A stretch of 64,000 nt of DNA from Paenibacillus tianmuensis (GCF_900100345.1 NZ_FMTT01000001.1:186001-250000), one strand, 5' to 3'. Positions 26,881 to 36,254 are shown, numbered from the stretch's first letter. Notes: generated by a model not told the origin, from the sequence alone. Numbers and translations: made by a program.

Positions 26881-27858
26881 ATGGTTCAGACCGGAGAGCA
26901 GCATCGGAAAGGAAGAGACACGGACATTGTTCTGGCGGTCGATAACGTAAAAAAGACGATCGGCAAACGGCTGATCATCAAAGGCATTTCGTTCGACGTG
27001 CGCGCCGGGGAGATTTTCGGCTTTCTCGGGCCGAACGGCTCGGGAAAAACGACGACGATCCGCATGCTGGTGGACTTGATCAAGCCGACGGAAGGCTCGA
27101 TCCGCATTTGCGGCTATGACGTGCATAAGGAGCATAACGAGGCGCTGCGGTATGTCGGCTGTATTGTGGAAAATCCGGAACTGTATTCGTACCTCAGCGG
27201 CTGGGAAAACCTGGAGCATTTTGCTCGAATGCTGCCTGGCGTGGGCGAGAAGCGCATCCGCGAAGTGGTGGACATCGTCGGCATGGACGCGCGCATCCAC
27301 GACAAAGTCAAAACATACTCGCTGGGAATGAGGCAGCGTCTGGGTATCGCCCAAGCGCTTCTGAACGACCCGAAGCTGCTCATTTTGGACGAGCCGACCA
27401 ACGGCCTCGATCCGCAGGGAATCAAGGAGCTTCGGGAATTTATCCGCCAGTTGGCCGAGAACGGGCTCAGCTTGTTCATTTCCAGTCATCTGCTCAGTGA
27501 AATTCAGCAAATGTGCGACCGTGTCGCGATCATAAGCCATGGCGAGGTCATTACGGTCGGCGAGGTATCGTCGCTTGTGGACGAATCCGTTAGCACGGTC
27601 GTTTGGAGCGCACTCCCGGCCGAGATTGCGCTAAAGGTTCTGCAATCGCATCCCGAGGTGCAGTCGGTCTCGGTCGCAGATGAGGCCGGGACGGAGACAG
27701 GGGTGCTGCGGCTGATTGCCCTGCAAAATTCGGCGGCGATTCCGGAGCTGTCGAGGCAGCTTATGGAAGCAGGCGCTGCGCTCCACGGCATCGAAATCAA
27801 GCTTCCGACGCTGGAAGATTTATTTCTGAAGCTGACGGAGGGTGAGCGCATTGGTTAG
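26881..27858 (+). CDS. ABC-2 type transporter ATP-binding protein
   Basis: 325 aa cytoplasmic ATPase. Walker A is GPNGSGKTTT, signature YSLGMRQRLGIAQAL (the LGMRQR form common in BcrA-like exporters), Walker B LLILDEPTNGLDP and H-loop FISSHLLSE. A C-terminal region of about 80 residues follows. GGGAGG precedes the ATG. It overlaps the permease gene by 8 bases, so the two make one exporter. BcrA/YtrB-like family members move antibiotics or lipids; nothing here fixes the cargo. Confidence 0.93.
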   Translation: MVQTGEQHRKGRDTDIVLAVDNVKKTIGKRLIIKGISFDVRAGEIFGFLGPNGSGKTTTIRMLVDLIKPTEGSIRICGYDVHKEHNEALRYVGCIVENPELYSYLSGWENLEHFARMLPGVGEKRIREVVDIVGMDARIHDKVKTYSLGMRQRLGIAQALLNDPKLLILDEPTNGLDPQGIKELREFIRQLAENGLSLFISSHLLSEIQQMCDRVAIISHGEVITVGEVSSLVDESVSTVVWSALPAEIALKVLQSHPEVQSVSVADEAGTETGVLRLIALQNSAAIPELSRQLMEAGAALHGIEIKLPTLEDLFLKLTEGERIG

Positions 27859-28843
27859 TTTATATCCGCTGGTCAAGAACGAATGCATCAAAATGATCAA
27901 AAAAAAGCGGCTGCTCGTCGTGCTGCTTATTTTGGCCGCAATCATCCCGATGTTCACGTATGCGCAAATGAAGGTGGCGGAAAGCAACCGAAAGCAGTTC
28001 GGAACGACCGACTGGCGGGTCGAGCAGCGGCAGAAGATTGTGGACTATACCCGCAGTCTCAGCAGCGGACGCGTGCCCGAGGAATGGAAGCAGTGGCGCC
28101 GCGTCGAAGTGAAGCTGGCTCAGTACTATCTGGATAAAGATGTGAATCCGGCCGAGCCGAACGGGGTAACCTTTACTAGAGAGTTTGTGAAGAATGCCGT
28201 TAATCTGTTCATTCCTCTCATGGTTATGGTCGTCGCTGCCGATATGGTATCCGGGGAGCATACGACGGGGACGATCAAGCTGCTGCTGACGCGTCCGGTC
28301 CAGCGCTGGAAAATCCTCCTGAGCAAGCTGTTAAGTCTGATTTTGTTCACCTCGTTTATCGTGATTGCGACAGCCATGTTATGCTATCTTATTTCCGGCG
28401 TCGTGTTCGGCTACGGGGGCTGGGACATGCCGGTTTTCTTCGGGTTTCAGGTGAAGGGAACGGAGGTTGACTTCTCGTTCGTCCGCCCGATCGACCAGTG
28501 GCTGTACCTGATCATGGAGTTCGGGCTGGTCTGGTATGCGGCGATCGTCGTCGCGGTGATGACGCTGATGATCTCGGTGCTCGTGCGCAGCACGGCAGCG
28601 GGAATGGGCATCATGCTGGCGCTGCTCATCTCGGGCACGATCTTGACGAATATGGTCTCTTCCTGGGAGGCGGCCAAATATTTGTTCATGGTCAACTTGA
28701 ACTTGACAACGTATCTCAGCGGGACGCTCCCGCCTATCAAAGGCATGGATTTGCCGTTCTCCTTGGCAGTGTTGACCGTATGGGGAATCGCTTCGGTCAT
28801 CGTCTCGTTTGCGGTATTCACGAAAAAAGATGTATTGAACTAA
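27851..28843 (+). CDS. ABC-2 type transporter permease
   Basis: 330 aa membrane protein with about six helices: one near the N-terminus (LLVVLLILAAIIPMFTYA), a large outside loop, then FIPLMVMVVAADMVSGE and the following cluster. The sequence SGEHTTGTIKLLLTRPVQR is the classic ABC-2 coupling region. Starts considered: GTG 27842 overlaps GGAGGG, so TTG 27851, 8 bases past it, is preferred. Partner of the ATPase just upstream. Confidence 0.9.
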   Translation: MVSLYPLVKNECIKMIKKKRLLVVLLILAAIIPMFTYAQMKVAESNRKQFGTTDWRVEQRQKIVDYTRSLSSGRVPEEWKQWRRVEVKLAQYYLDKDVNPAEPNGVTFTREFVKNAVNLFIPLMVMVVAADMVSGEHTTGTIKLLLTRPVQRWKILLSKLLSLILFTSFIVIATAMLCYLISGVVFGYGGWDMPVFFGFQVKGTEVDFSFVRPIDQWLYLIMEFGLVWYAAIVVAVMTLMISVLVRSTAAGMGIMLALLISGTILTNMVSSWEAAKYLFMVNLNLTTYLSGTLPPIKGMDLPFSLAVLTVWGIASVIVSFAVFTKKDVLN

Positions 28844-28862
28844 TCCGATCAAATGTTATAAT
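28835..28862 (+). promoter_or_regulatory. Sigma-A promoter of parE-parC
   Basis: TTGAAC (28835-28840), 16-base spacer, perfect TATAAT (28857-28862), 35 bases before the parE ATG. The -35 overlaps the last codons of the permease gene. Confidence 0.8.
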
Positions 28863-28897
28863 GTTGCGGAGACATAGGTGTTTTTAGGGAGGCTGCG

Positions 28898-30871
28898 ATG
28901 GCGGATCAACTCGATTTGTTTGGAAAAACGACAGCAGCGCCGGCGGACTACGGTGCAGACGATATCCAGGTGCTCGAAGGATTGGTAGCGGTACGAAAGC
29001 GGCCGGGGATGTATATCGGCAGTACCAGTACGTCCGGGCTTCACCATTTGATCTGGGAAATCGTCGATAATGCCGTGGATGAGCATCTGGCCAAGCATTG
29101 TACGCAAATCGACGTGACGATCCATAAGGATCAGTCCGTGACGGTGTGCGACAACGGCCGCGGCATTCCGACCGGCATGCACAAAACGGGGATTCCCACA
29201 CCGCAGGTGGTGTTTACGATGCTTCATGCCGGCGGAAAGTTCGGCGGCGGGGGATATAAAAAGTCCGGCGGCTTGCACGGCGTAGGCGCTTCCGTGACGA
29301 ATGCGCTGTCCGAATGGCTTGAAGTGGAAATTTACCGCGAAGGCAAAACACACCGCCAGCGGTTTGAATATTGGGTGGATGAACAAGGAAAGGAGCACGT
29401 CGGAGAGCCAGTCACCGGCCTGGAAGTGATCGGGACGACGCGCAAAACCGGAACGAAGGTCACGTTCAAACCCGACAAGCGCGTCTTTCAGGGCGGGACG
29501 ACGATCAATTTCGATACGCTCTGCGAGCGATTGCAGGAAATCGCCTTTTTGAACTCGGGCCTGAAGGTCACGCTAACCGACCAGCGTGCGGATAAGCAGG
29601 AGGAATTCCAATACGAAGGCGGCGCCAGCCAGTTCGTGCAGTTCTTGAACGAGGAAAAAGCGGTGCTGCATGACGTCATTCATTTTGTGGCGGAGAAAGA
29701 CGAAATCGAAGTCGAAGTGGCGATGCAGTATAACGACGGCTACACAGAGACGCTCGTTTCGTTCGTCAACTCGATTCCGACACGTGGCGGGGGAACGCAT
29801 GAAACGGGCTTCAAAACCGCCTATACCCGCGTGATGAACGACTATGCGCGCAAGAACGGGATGCTCAAGGAAAAGGAAAAAAACCTGGACGGGCAGGACC
29901 TGCGCGAAGGCATGATGGCGGTCATCAACATCAAGATGGGCGAGGTCGAATTCGTCGGCCAGACGAAGGACCAGCTCGGCAGCGCTTCGGCGCGGAGCGT
30001 GGTCGATTCGGTCGTCTCCGATAAAATGGCGGTATTCCTCGAAGAAAATCCGCAGGTCGCGCAGCTGATCATGAAAAAGGCGATCCAGTCGGCCAAAGCG
30101 CGCGAGGCGGCGAGAAAGGCGCGGGAAGAGGTGCGCAGCGGCAAGAAGGGCAAGAGCGAAAGCTCGAACCTCGGCGGCAAGCTGACCCCGGCCCAATCGA
30201 AGGACTACACCCGCAACGAGCTGTTCATCGTCGAAGGCGATTCCGCCGGCGGGTCGGCGAAGCAGGGGCGCGATTCGAAGCATCAGGCGATTTTGCCGCT
30301 CAAGGGCAAGCCGATGAACCCGGAAAAGGCTAAGCTGCTCGATATTATGAAAAACGACGAATACAAGGCGATCATCGCCGCCATCGGCGCAGGAGTCGGC
30401 CCGGAATTCGACGAGTCGGAAAGCAATTACGCGAAAATTATCATTATGACCGATGCCGATACCGACGGCGCGCATATTCAGGTGCTGCTTCTGACGTTCT
30501 TCTACCGGTACATGAAGCCGCTCATCGACGTGGGCAAGGTGTATATTGCCCAGCCGCCGCTGTTTAAGGTGACGAAAAAAGCCGGCAAAAACAGTACGGT
30601 CCGTTACGCTTGGACCGACGAGCAACTGCATGCGCTAACCAAGGAGCTCGGCAAAAACATCGAGCTGCAGCGTTACAAAGGACTCGGTGAGATGAACCCC
30701 GACCAGCTCTGGGAAACGACAATGGACCCGGCGACGCGCACGCTGCTGCAGGTGCAGATTGAGGATGCGGCCAAAGCCGAGCGGCGCGTATCTACGCTGA
30801 TGGGGGATAAAGTCGATCCGCGGAAGCGCTGGATCATCGAGAACGTGGACTTCACGGAATTTGAAGAATAA
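28898..30871 (+). CDS. parE: DNA topoisomerase IV subunit B
   Basis: 657 aa type IIA ATPase subunit that decatenates chromosomes. GHKL ATPase motifs are [18 protein letters not shown], a glycine lid [14 protein letters not shown] and QTKDQLGS; the TOPRIM region has [18 protein letters not shown] and [13 protein letters not shown]. ParE rather than GyrB is supported by the immediately following parC and by the length. Good ribosome site GGGAGG. Confidence 0.96.
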   Translation: MADQLDLFGKTTAAPADYGADDIQVLEGLVAVRKRPGMYIGSTSTSGLHHLIWEIVDNAVDEHLAKHCTQIDVTIHKDQSVTVCDNGRGIPTGMHKTGIPTPQVVFTMLHAGGKFGGGGYKKSGGLHGVGASVTNALSEWLEVEIYREGKTHRQRFEYWVDEQGKEHVGEPVTGLEVIGTTRKTGTKVTFKPDKRVFQGGTTINFDTLCERLQEIAFLNSGLKVTLTDQRADKQEEFQYEGGASQFVQFLNEEKAVLHDVIHFVAEKDEIEVEVAMQYNDGYTETLVSFVNSIPTRGGGTHETGFKTAYTRVMNDYARKNGMLKEKEKNLDGQDLREGMMAVINIKMGEVEFVGQTKDQLGSASARSVVDSVVSDKMAVFLEENPQVAQLIMKKAIQSAKAREAARKAREEVRSGKKGKSESSNLGGKLTPAQSKDYTRNELFIVEGDSAGGSAKQGRDSKHQAILPLKGKPMNPEKAKLLDIMKNDEYKAIIAAIGAGVGPEFDESESNYAKIIIMTDADTDGAHIQVLLLTFFYRYMKPLIDVGKVYIAQPPLFKVTKKAGKNSTVRYAWTDEQLHALTKELGKNIELQRYKGLGEMNPDQLWETTMDPATRTLLQVQIEDAAKAERRVSTLMGDKVDPRKRWIIENVDFTEFEE

Positions 30872-30885
30872 ACGGGGGACCTTTT

Positions 30886-33321
30886 GTGAGTATCCAGGAA
30901 AATTTTTTGCCGGCCTTTCTGGAAGAGGTTGTAGGCGACCGGTTCGGCCGGTATTCCAAATATATCATTCAAGACCGCGCGATTCCGGACGTGCGCGACG
31001 GGCTGAAGCCGGTGCAGCGGCGTATTCTGTACGCCATGTACGATTCCGGGAACACGCCGGATAAGCCGTATCGCAAATCGGCGAAGACGGTTGGGGACGT
31101 GATGGGCAATTACCATCCACACGGCGACGCCTCGATTTACGAAGGCATGGCGCGGATGGCGCAGCCTTGGAAAATGAGCCATGTCCTGGTTGACGGCCAC
31201 GGCAACTGGGGCTCGATGGACGACGACCCGCCGGCTGCGATGCGGTATACCGAAGCGCGGTTGTCCGAAATCGCGATGGAGCTGCTGCGGGACATCGAGA
31301 AGCGGACGGTCCAGTTCAAGGATAACTTTGACAACACGACGAAGGAGCCGGTTGTGCTGCCTTCGCGGTTTCCGAATTTGCTGGTTAACGGCGTTAGCGG
31401 CATCTCGTCCGGATTTGCGACGGAAATTCCGCCGCACAGCCTGCGAGAGGTGGTTAATGCCTGCATAGTGTTGATCGATAAGCCGGACAGCACGCTGGAG
31501 GAATTGATGGGCACCATCAAAGGCCCAGATTTTCCGACCGGCGGCATTATTATGGGCTCGGAAGGGATACGCGACGCGTACCGGACCGGCCGGGGCCGTA
31601 TCTATGTGCGGGCGCGCACGGCGATCGAGGACCTGCGGGGCGGACGCCAGCAAATCGTCATTACCGAAATTCCTTATCAAGTTGTAAAATCCCGCCTGGT
31701 AACGGCGATGGAAAATATCCGTCTGGAGAAAAAACTCGAAGGCATTGCGGAGGTTCGCGACGAGAGCGGCCGCGAGGGTCTTCGTATTGTCGTCGAACTG
31801 AAAAAGGAAGTGGATGCACAGGGGATTTTGGCGTATTTGTATAAGAAAACCGACCTGCAGGTGGCCTATAATTTCAACATGGTCGCCATCGTCAACAAGA
31901 CGCCGAAGCAGCTCGGGCTGCGCGATATGCTGGAGGCCTACATCGACCATCAGAAAGAAGTGGTCACCCTTCGCTCGCGATTCGAGTTGGAGAAGGCGGA
32001 AGACCGCGCCCATGTGCTCGAAGGACTGGTCAAGGCGCTCAACATCCTGGATGAGGTCATCGCCGCAATCAAAGCGTCGAAAAACCGTCAGGACGCTCAA
32101 AACAACCTCGTCGCAAAATTCGGCTTTACCGAACGGCAAGCCGATGCGATTTTGACCTTGCAGCTGTATCGTTTGACGAATCTGGAGATCCATTCTTTGG
32201 AAAAGGAATGGAAGGACGTTCAGAAAACGATCGCTTATCTGAAAGGAATTCTTGGCAGCGAGAAGAAGCTTTTGACTGTCATTAAGAATGAAATGTCGCA
32301 AATCCGCGATAAGTACGGTATCGACCGCCGATCGGACATCCAGGACGAAGTGGAAGAGCTTAAAGTCAATTTAGAAGTTATGGTGACGGCCGAAGACGTC
32401 TTCGTTACGCTTTCCAGCGAAGGCTATATCAAGCGTACGGGCAAGCTGTCGTTTATCCGCTCCGGCGGCGAGATTGACAAGACGGGACTGAAGGAAGGCG
32501 ACTATCTTCGCTATCTGCTCGATGTCAATACGCTGGAGAGCCTGCTTATTTTCACGCAGAAAGGGCAATACTTCCTGCTGCCTGTGCATCAAATTCCGGA
32601 GTACAAATGGAAGGAGAACGGCACTGCCATCGTCAACGTCATTCCGATTTCCAAGGACGACCGTATTATTCACGTGTTGCCGGTCAAAGATTTCGAAGAG
32701 CCGGGCAAGTCGCTCGTATTTGTTACACGCAAAGGGCAGGTCAAACGGACCGAGCTGAAGGATTATTTTACGAATCGTTCGACCGGGATCGTCGCTTGCA
32801 AAGTGGGCGATCAGGACGCGGTGCTCGACGTATTGCTCAGCACAGGCTCAAAAGAGCTGCTGCTGGTGACGAAGCAGGGGATGGCCATCCGCTTCAAGGA
32901 GGACGAAGTGAATCCGATGGGACGCGCCGCTGCCGGGGTTCGCGGCATTCAGCTTAAGGATGACGATGAGGTCGTTGCCGCCGATTGGATCGACGGGGAC
33001 GAAGGAGAAGTCGTCGTCATGACGGAGCTTGGGTATGCGAAGCGTTCACTCGTAGCGGATTATCCCGTTCAAGGACGCGGAGGCAAGGGGATTATTACGT
33101 TCGAATTCAAGGAGGGCAAGCGGGTAAAGCCGAACGGATCGGAGCTGAAAGGCGCTTTTGCGGTTAAAGAGCCGTTCGACCTGACCGCCATCCTTAGTAC
33201 GGGCGGAAGAGTAGCTTTCTCAACCGAGCGGACGCCGATTGATGACCGCAAGTCCACAGGGAAATGCGTCGTTCCGGTCAATAAAAATGAAACAGTAACG
33301 AATATTTTGAAGATTACTTAG
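30886..33321 (+). CDS. parC: DNA topoisomerase IV subunit A
   Basis: 811 aa DNA-cutting subunit. Catalytic Tyr121 lies in [10 protein letters not shown]. The quinolone-determining segment is [17 protein letters not shown]: the position usually occupied by Ser is Ala82 (codon 31129-31131) and the partner acidic residue is Glu86. The tower, coiled coil and C-terminal beta-pinwheel (for example [13 protein letters not shown] and [13 protein letters not shown]) follow. GTG start 14 bases after parE. The stop overlaps a small convergent gene by four bases. Confidence 0.96.
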   Translation: MSIQENFLPAFLEEVVGDRFGRYSKYIIQDRAIPDVRDGLKPVQRRILYAMYDSGNTPDKPYRKSAKTVGDVMGNYHPHGDASIYEGMARMAQPWKMSHVLVDGHGNWGSMDDDPPAAMRYTEARLSEIAMELLRDIEKRTVQFKDNFDNTTKEPVVLPSRFPNLLVNGVSGISSGFATEIPPHSLREVVNACIVLIDKPDSTLEELMGTIKGPDFPTGGIIMGSEGIRDAYRTGRGRIYVRARTAIEDLRGGRQQIVITEIPYQVVKSRLVTAMENIRLEKKLEGIAEVRDESGREGLRIVVELKKEVDAQGILAYLYKKTDLQVAYNFNMVAIVNKTPKQLGLRDMLEAYIDHQKEVVTLRSRFELEKAEDRAHVLEGLVKALNILDEVIAAIKASKNRQDAQNNLVAKFGFTERQADAILTLQLYRLTNLEIHSLEKEWKDVQKTIAYLKGILGSEKKLLTVIKNEMSQIRDKYGIDRRSDIQDEVEELKVNLEVMVTAEDVFVTLSSEGYIKRTGKLSFIRSGGEIDKTGLKEGDYLRYLLDVNTLESLLIFTQKGQYFLLPVHQIPEYKWKENGTAIVNVIPISKDDRIIHVLPVKDFEEPGKSLVFVTRKGQVKRTELKDYFTNRSTGIVACKVGDQDAVLDVLLSTGSKELLLVTKQGMAIRFKEDEVNPMGRAAAGVRGIQLKDDDEVVAADWIDGDEGEVVVMTELGYAKRSLVADYPVQGRGGKGIITFEFKEGKRVKPNGSELKGAFAVKEPFDLTAILSTGGRVAFSTERTPIDDRKSTGKCVVPVNKNETVTNILKIT

Positions 33322-33485
33322 TCATAGCTGGTGTACTGCGGCTCGAGCTTTTCGAGCAGCTCCAGCATCAATTGCAGAACGGCCCATACCGGCATCGAAT
33401 CGTCCAGCTTTTCGAGCCAGTCTGGGTCGTTTATAATTCCTTTGGTCAATGCGCTTTCTCCGATTTTGCGCTTCCAGTCTTCCAT
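33318..33485 (-). CDS. Small conserved-looking protein of unknown function
   Basis: 55 aa from the ATG at 33485 ([11 protein letters not shown]...), which follows AAGGAG by about 8 bases; a longer start at 33518 has no such site. Mostly helical, with [19 protein letters not shown] near the end, and no membrane helix. It overlaps the parC stop tail-to-tail. Function unknown. Being opposite a real gene end and having a good ribosome site make it likely coding. Confidence 0.6.
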   Translation of the reverse strand: MEDWKRKIGESALTKGIINDPDWLEKLDDSMPVWAVLQLMLELLEKLEPQYTSYD

Positions 33486-33556
33486 TCCTTCCACTCCTTG
33501 TCTTTCATGGATTGACAAGCTCCGCGTATAGGCGAACGTCCCATGTGCAGTATATG

Positions 33557-33650
33557 TTGAACTCCGTCAAAAGGTACCCGATTTTATCGTTTTATGTCCT
33601 AAAATATTTATGGAGTTAACCTTTAAAAAGACGGAGGTCAATGTTATAAT
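33557..33650 (+). promoter_or_regulatory. marR promoter with repeated TTGAACTCC-like elements
   Basis: TTTAAA (33622-33627), 17-base spacer, TATAAT (33645-33650). Around it are an arm TTGAACTCCGTC (33557-33568), its near-perfect inverted copy GACGGAGGTCAA (33630-33641, in the spacer) and a third related GGAGTTAAC (about 33612-33620). This looks like an operator, perhaps for autoregulation by the MarR protein. Confidence 0.5.
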
Positions 33651-33684
33651 TAGGAAAAAAATTGGTTTTTCAGGAGTGATGATT

Positions 33685-34098
33685 GTGATAACTCAGGAAT
33701 TTGCCAAGCTGTGGTGGAAATTGTCCAAAGATTTGCGCACGCATATGGAAGCGGAGCTTGCTCCGACGCTGACGGAAGGGCAGCTTACGGTGCTCGAAAG
33801 GCTGCTGGCTTCCGAGCGGGACCGAATGAAGCCTTCGGATTTCATCGAGTATTTGGCGACGACGCCTGCGGCGATTACGACGCTGCTTGACCGGATGGAA
33901 AAGAGCGGGTTAATCGCAAGAGAGCGGGATGAGAAGGACCGCCGTATCGTGTGGGTATTGGTGACGGAGAAGGGACGCTTCGAATGCGAACGCGGCGTAC
34001 AAATCCGCGAACGGTTTTTGCAGCAGTATTTGAGCCGAATTTCCTCGCATAATCAGCAATTGCTTGTATACTTGCTGGGTAAGGTTGCCAACGCTTAG
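33685..34098 (+). CDS. MarR-family transcriptional regulator
   Basis: 137 aa winged-helix dimeric repressor. Features: LTEGQLTVLERLLASE in the dimer/N-helix, recognition region KPSDFIEYLATTPAAITTLLDRMEKSGLI, wing RERDEKDRRIVWVLVTEKG. The GTG at 33685 is 8 bases from AGGAG (33672-33676), better than the ATG at 33679 only 2 bases away. No obvious target operon adjoins it, and the repeated elements over its own promoter suggest autoregulation. Ligand unknown. Confidence 0.88.
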   Translation: MITQEFAKLWWKLSKDLRTHMEAELAPTLTEGQLTVLERLLASERDRMKPSDFIEYLATTPAAITTLLDRMEKSGLIARERDEKDRRIVWVLVTEKGRFECERGVQIRERFLQQYLSRISSHNQQLLVYLLGKVANA

Positions 34099-34129
34099 CG
34101 TTTTGGTGAACTAAAAACAAGAAAATATG

Positions 34130-34158
34130 TTCTCATTTATCGTGGTATATGGTATAAT
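34130..34158 (+). promoter_or_regulatory. Promoter of the holin-like peptide gene
   Basis: TTCTCA (34130-34135), 17-base spacer, extended -10 TGG-TATAAT (34150-34158). Confidence 0.7.
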
Positions 34159-34212
34159 GTGGATGCAATAGGGAAGGCACTCAAGGACGGTTAGCACACC
34201 CCTGCCATTGAT

Positions 34213-34232
34213 GGGTTCGCATAAGCGAATCC
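34213..34232 (+). promoter_or_regulatory. 5' leader hairpin next to the toxin ribosome site
   Basis: GGGTTCGC, loop ATAA, GCGAATCC: a full 8-bp stem (one G-U) ending one base before the GGAAGGAGGTGAT ribosome site. Could influence ribosome access to the downstream peptide. Confidence 0.6.
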
Positions 34233-34248
34233 GGAAGGAGGTGATGCC

Positions 34249-34332
34249 ATGGAAGTAAAGGATGCCGTAACGTTGATGTTTATGTTCGGCATGTTTATTC
34301 TCGCTTTACTTTCCTACTTAAAAAAGAAGTAG
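34249..34332 (+). CDS. Putative holin-like toxin peptide (type I toxin candidate)
   Basis: 27 codons, a single-helix membrane peptide: a short acidic start (MEVKDAV), a hydrophobic helix (TLMFMFGMFILALLSYL) and a KKK tail. This is the layout of the Hol_Tox/'putative holin-like toxin' family and resembles TxpA/BsrG-type toxins. The ribosome site GGAAGGAGGTGAT is nearly a perfect complement of the 16S 3' end. It sits between its own extended -10 promoter and a convergent promoter that would make antisense RNA over its 3' end. Toxicity is inferred from family form and context, not shown. Confidence 0.75.
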   Translation: MEVKDAVTLMFMFGMFILALLSYLKKK

Positions 34333-34366
34333 ACCTCCCTTGAGCCTTGGAACCCGAGAGGTCTAC
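34329..34366 (-). terminator. Terminator of the candidate antisense RNA
   Basis: 9-bp perfect arms GTAGACCTC/GAGGTCTAC with a 20-base loop. The U-tract is only on the minus strand side (TTCTTTTTT), so it acts leftward. Confidence 0.75.
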
Positions 34367-34417
34367 CGCTTGGTTATTCCTTGCGCCGATCGCCTTGAGG
34401 GCAATCTATTGTAGCGA

Positions 34418-34455
34418 GGTCGCGGATGCTGGAACATTCGCGGCCTTTCTGGTTT
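34418..34455 (+). terminator. Likely 3' terminator of the toxin mRNA
   Basis: GGTCGCGGATG (34418-34428), 6-base loop, CATTCGCGGCC (34435-34445): an 11-bp stem with G-U pairs, then TTTCTGGTTT. The U-run is imperfect. Confidence 0.55.
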
Positions 34456-34482
34456 GCAGGCAATAACTTTTTTTGTAAATCC

Positions 34483-34512
34483 ATCATACCATATTCCCGT
34501 TTGCTTTGAAAA
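34483..34512 (-). promoter_or_regulatory. Convergent promoter for the candidate antitoxin RNA
   Basis: On the minus strand TTTTCA (34512-34507), 18-base spacer, extended -10 TGG-TATGAT (34491-34483). The core ATATGGTAT-R-AT matches the toxin's own promoter core. Confidence 0.65.
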
Positions 34513-34624
34513 GACGTTCGGCGATTTTGTACAACCTTGTCGGATAACGGCGACTGGTCTTTTTCCAACTCCGTCATATATGCGCGGCCGCCGCTCATAG
34601 ACTTATATACTGGGGCGAACGAAC

Positions 34625-34661
34625 AACCTCCGTCACCACGCGAATCTTGGTTTCGGAGGTT
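34625..34661. terminator. Hairpin after the rluA-family gene
   Basis: AACCTCCG (34625-34632) and CGGAGGTT (34654-34661) with a 21-base loop, 19 bases past the leftward rluA stop. The U-run is poor in both directions, so function is uncertain. Confidence 0.45.
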
Positions 34662-34679
34662 TTATCGCATTCATGGGGT

Positions 34680-35387
34680 TTACACGGCCCCTGCGGCCTT
34701 CAGGTCCCAGAGCAGCCAGGGAAAGGCTCCCGGCGGCTCCGACGTGAAGCGAAGCGCTTCCTGCGTGACCGGGTGCGTGAATTCGAGCAGGGTGGACCAC
34801 AGCGCGATCTGCTGACCGGGCTTCGCCAGAGCGCCGCCGTACCGCTGATCGCCTACGAGCGGGCAGCCGATGGCCGCGAACTGGACGCGGATTTGGTGCG
34901 GCCGTCCGGTGTGCAGCTCGATCTGTACAAGCGATAAGCCATCCCGGCCGGACAGGACGCGGTAATCGAGCACAGCCTCCTTGGCGCCGGCCTTCGAAGC
35001 GGGAACGACGGATACCGTATTCGTTTTGGTATCTTTCAGCAAGTGATGCCGCAGCGTTCCTTGAGACTCTTTGGGTCGGCCGTTAACGACCGCTGTATAC
35101 ACCTTGCGGATCGTGCGCGTACGGACCGCGTCGGAGAGCCGGGAGGCCGCCTTGGAGGTTTTGGCGAAAACCATGACACCCCCTACCGGCCGATCAAGCC
35201 GGTGGACCAAACCGAGGTACACGTTGCCCGGCTTCCGGTGCCGCTCCTTGAGATCGGCTTTGATCAACGTCAGTAGGTCGGGGTCCCGGGAGGCGTCCTC
35301 CTGTGTCGGAACGTTCGGCGGCTTAACGACGACGATGACGTGATTGTCCTCATACAGCACCGGCACGTGCGGGTGAGAGCCACCCAT
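34680..35387 (-). CDS. RluA-family pseudouridine synthase
   Basis: 235 aa RNA-modifying enzyme converting uridine to pseudouridine in rRNA or tRNA. The catalytic motif HRLDRPVGGVMVFAKT is clear, with GRPHQIRVQFAAIGCPLVGDQRYGG near the C-terminus. No S4 domain, as in RluA/TruC-like members. The ATG follows GGGAGG that lies inside the last codons of the upstream methyltransferase, so they form an operon. The target base is unknown. Confidence 0.92.
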   Translation of the reverse strand: MGGSHPHVPVLYEDNHVIVVVKPPNVPTQEDASRDPDLLTLIKADLKERHRKPGNVYLGLVHRLDRPVGGVMVFAKTSKAASRLSDAVRTRTIRKVYTAVVNGRPKESQGTLRHHLLKDTKTNTVSVVPASKAGAKEAVLDYRVLSGRDGLSLVQIELHTGRPHQIRVQFAAIGCPLVGDQRYGGALAKPGQQIALWSTLLEFTHPVTQEALRFTSEPPGAFPWLLWDLKAAGAV

Positions 35388-35390
35388 ATG

Positions 35391-36254
35391 CTAAGCCTCC
35401 CAGCGGCCGAGGATGCCGCACGGCAGCATCAGCTTCGAGGCTGTAATCGGCAGGCCGATCTCGCCGCAAGTGATCGTTCCGCCATGGCTCCGGCCAAGAG
35501 ACAAGGCAAGCGTGTTGTGAAGCACCGTGGCGGAAATGCCGGTCGTATAGGAATTGATGAGGAAAAACAAAGGCTTGTCCGTCAAAATGCTCATGCATGT
35601 TTCCACAAACGGATACAAGTTCGTCTCCAGCTTCCACGTTTCGCCGTTCGGTCCGCGTCCGTACGACGGCGGGTCCATAATAATGGCGTCGTATTTGCTG
35701 CCGCGGCGCTGCTCGCGCTGGACGAATTTGAACACGTCGTCCGTAATGAAGCGCACCGGGCGGTCCTCGAGACCGGACAGCTGCAGGTTTTCTTTCGCCC
35801 ATTGCACGACGCCTTTGGACGCGTCGACATGGCATACCTCGGCGCCCGCCGAAGCGCACGCGACGGAAGCGCCGCCGGTATAAGCGAACAGATTCAGCAC
35901 GCGGATCGGCCGGCCGGCGCTGCGAATTTTATCCATCATCCAGCTCCAGTTGACGGCTTGCTCCGGGAACAGGCCGGTGTGCTTGAAGCTGGTCGGTTTA
36001 ATATGAAACGACAGCCCGCGGTACGAGATTGTCCAGCGCTCGGGAATGTCCTTGCGGTATTCCCAGCTGCCGCCGCCGCTGGAGCTGCGGTGGTAATGGG
36101 CGTCGGCTCCGCGCCATACGCCTGTCTCCTTAGGCAGCGGCCAAATAATCTGCGGATCGGGACGCCGCAGGACGATACTGCCCCAGCGTTCCAGCTTCTC
36201 GCCGCCTCCGGTGTCGATCAATTCGTAATCTTTCCAATCTTGTGCTGCAAACAT
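35391..36254 (-). CDS. Class I SAM-dependent rRNA methyltransferase (RlmI/RlmK-like)
   Basis: 287 aa. SAM-binding motif I VLNLFAYTGGASVACASAGAEV, then HVDASKGVVQWAKENLQLSG (motif II), FITDDVFKFV and the catalytic-loop DPPSYGRGPNGE. This is the core of the RlmI/YwbD-like 23S rRNA cytosine-C5 methyltransferases but without an N-terminal PUA domain. The ATG at 36254 is preferred (GGATGG 9 bases upstream); the frame reaches 36302. Three bases separate it from the pseudouridine synthase gene, suggesting joint RNA modification. Confidence 0.88.
   Translation of the reverse strand: MFAAQDWKDYELIDTGGGEKLERWGSIVLRRPDPQIIWPLPKETGVWRGADAHYHRSSSGGGSWEYRKDIPERWTISYRGLSFHIKPTSFKHTGLFPEQAVNWSWMMDKIRSAGRPIRVLNLFAYTGGASVACASAGAEVCHVDASKGVVQWAKENLQLSGLEDRPVRFITDDVFKFVQREQRRGSKYDAIIMDPPSYGRGPNGETWKLETNLYPFVETCMSILTDKPLFFLINSYTTGISATVLHNTLALSLGRSHGGTITCGEIGLPITASKLMLPCGILGRWEA

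Larger units (their letters stand above)
34320..34475 (-). ncRNA. Candidate antisense antitoxin RNA
   Basis: Predicted transcript of about 155 nt. Promoter at 34483-34512 (see its entry); the likely start is near 34475. It ends in a hairpin GTAGACCTC (34366 to 34358) / GAGGTCTAC (34337 to 34329) followed on this strand by TTCTTTTTT (34328-34320). It would be fully complementary to the toxin mRNA's last codons and 3' region, as in txpA/RatA and bsrG/SR4. Confidence 0.6.

Noticed and set aside
34374-34598. 74-codon minus-strand open frame between the toxin and rluA genes
   Set aside because: No ribosome site at either ATG, no recognisable protein pattern, and it spans the antisense RNA promoter and the toxin mRNA hairpin.
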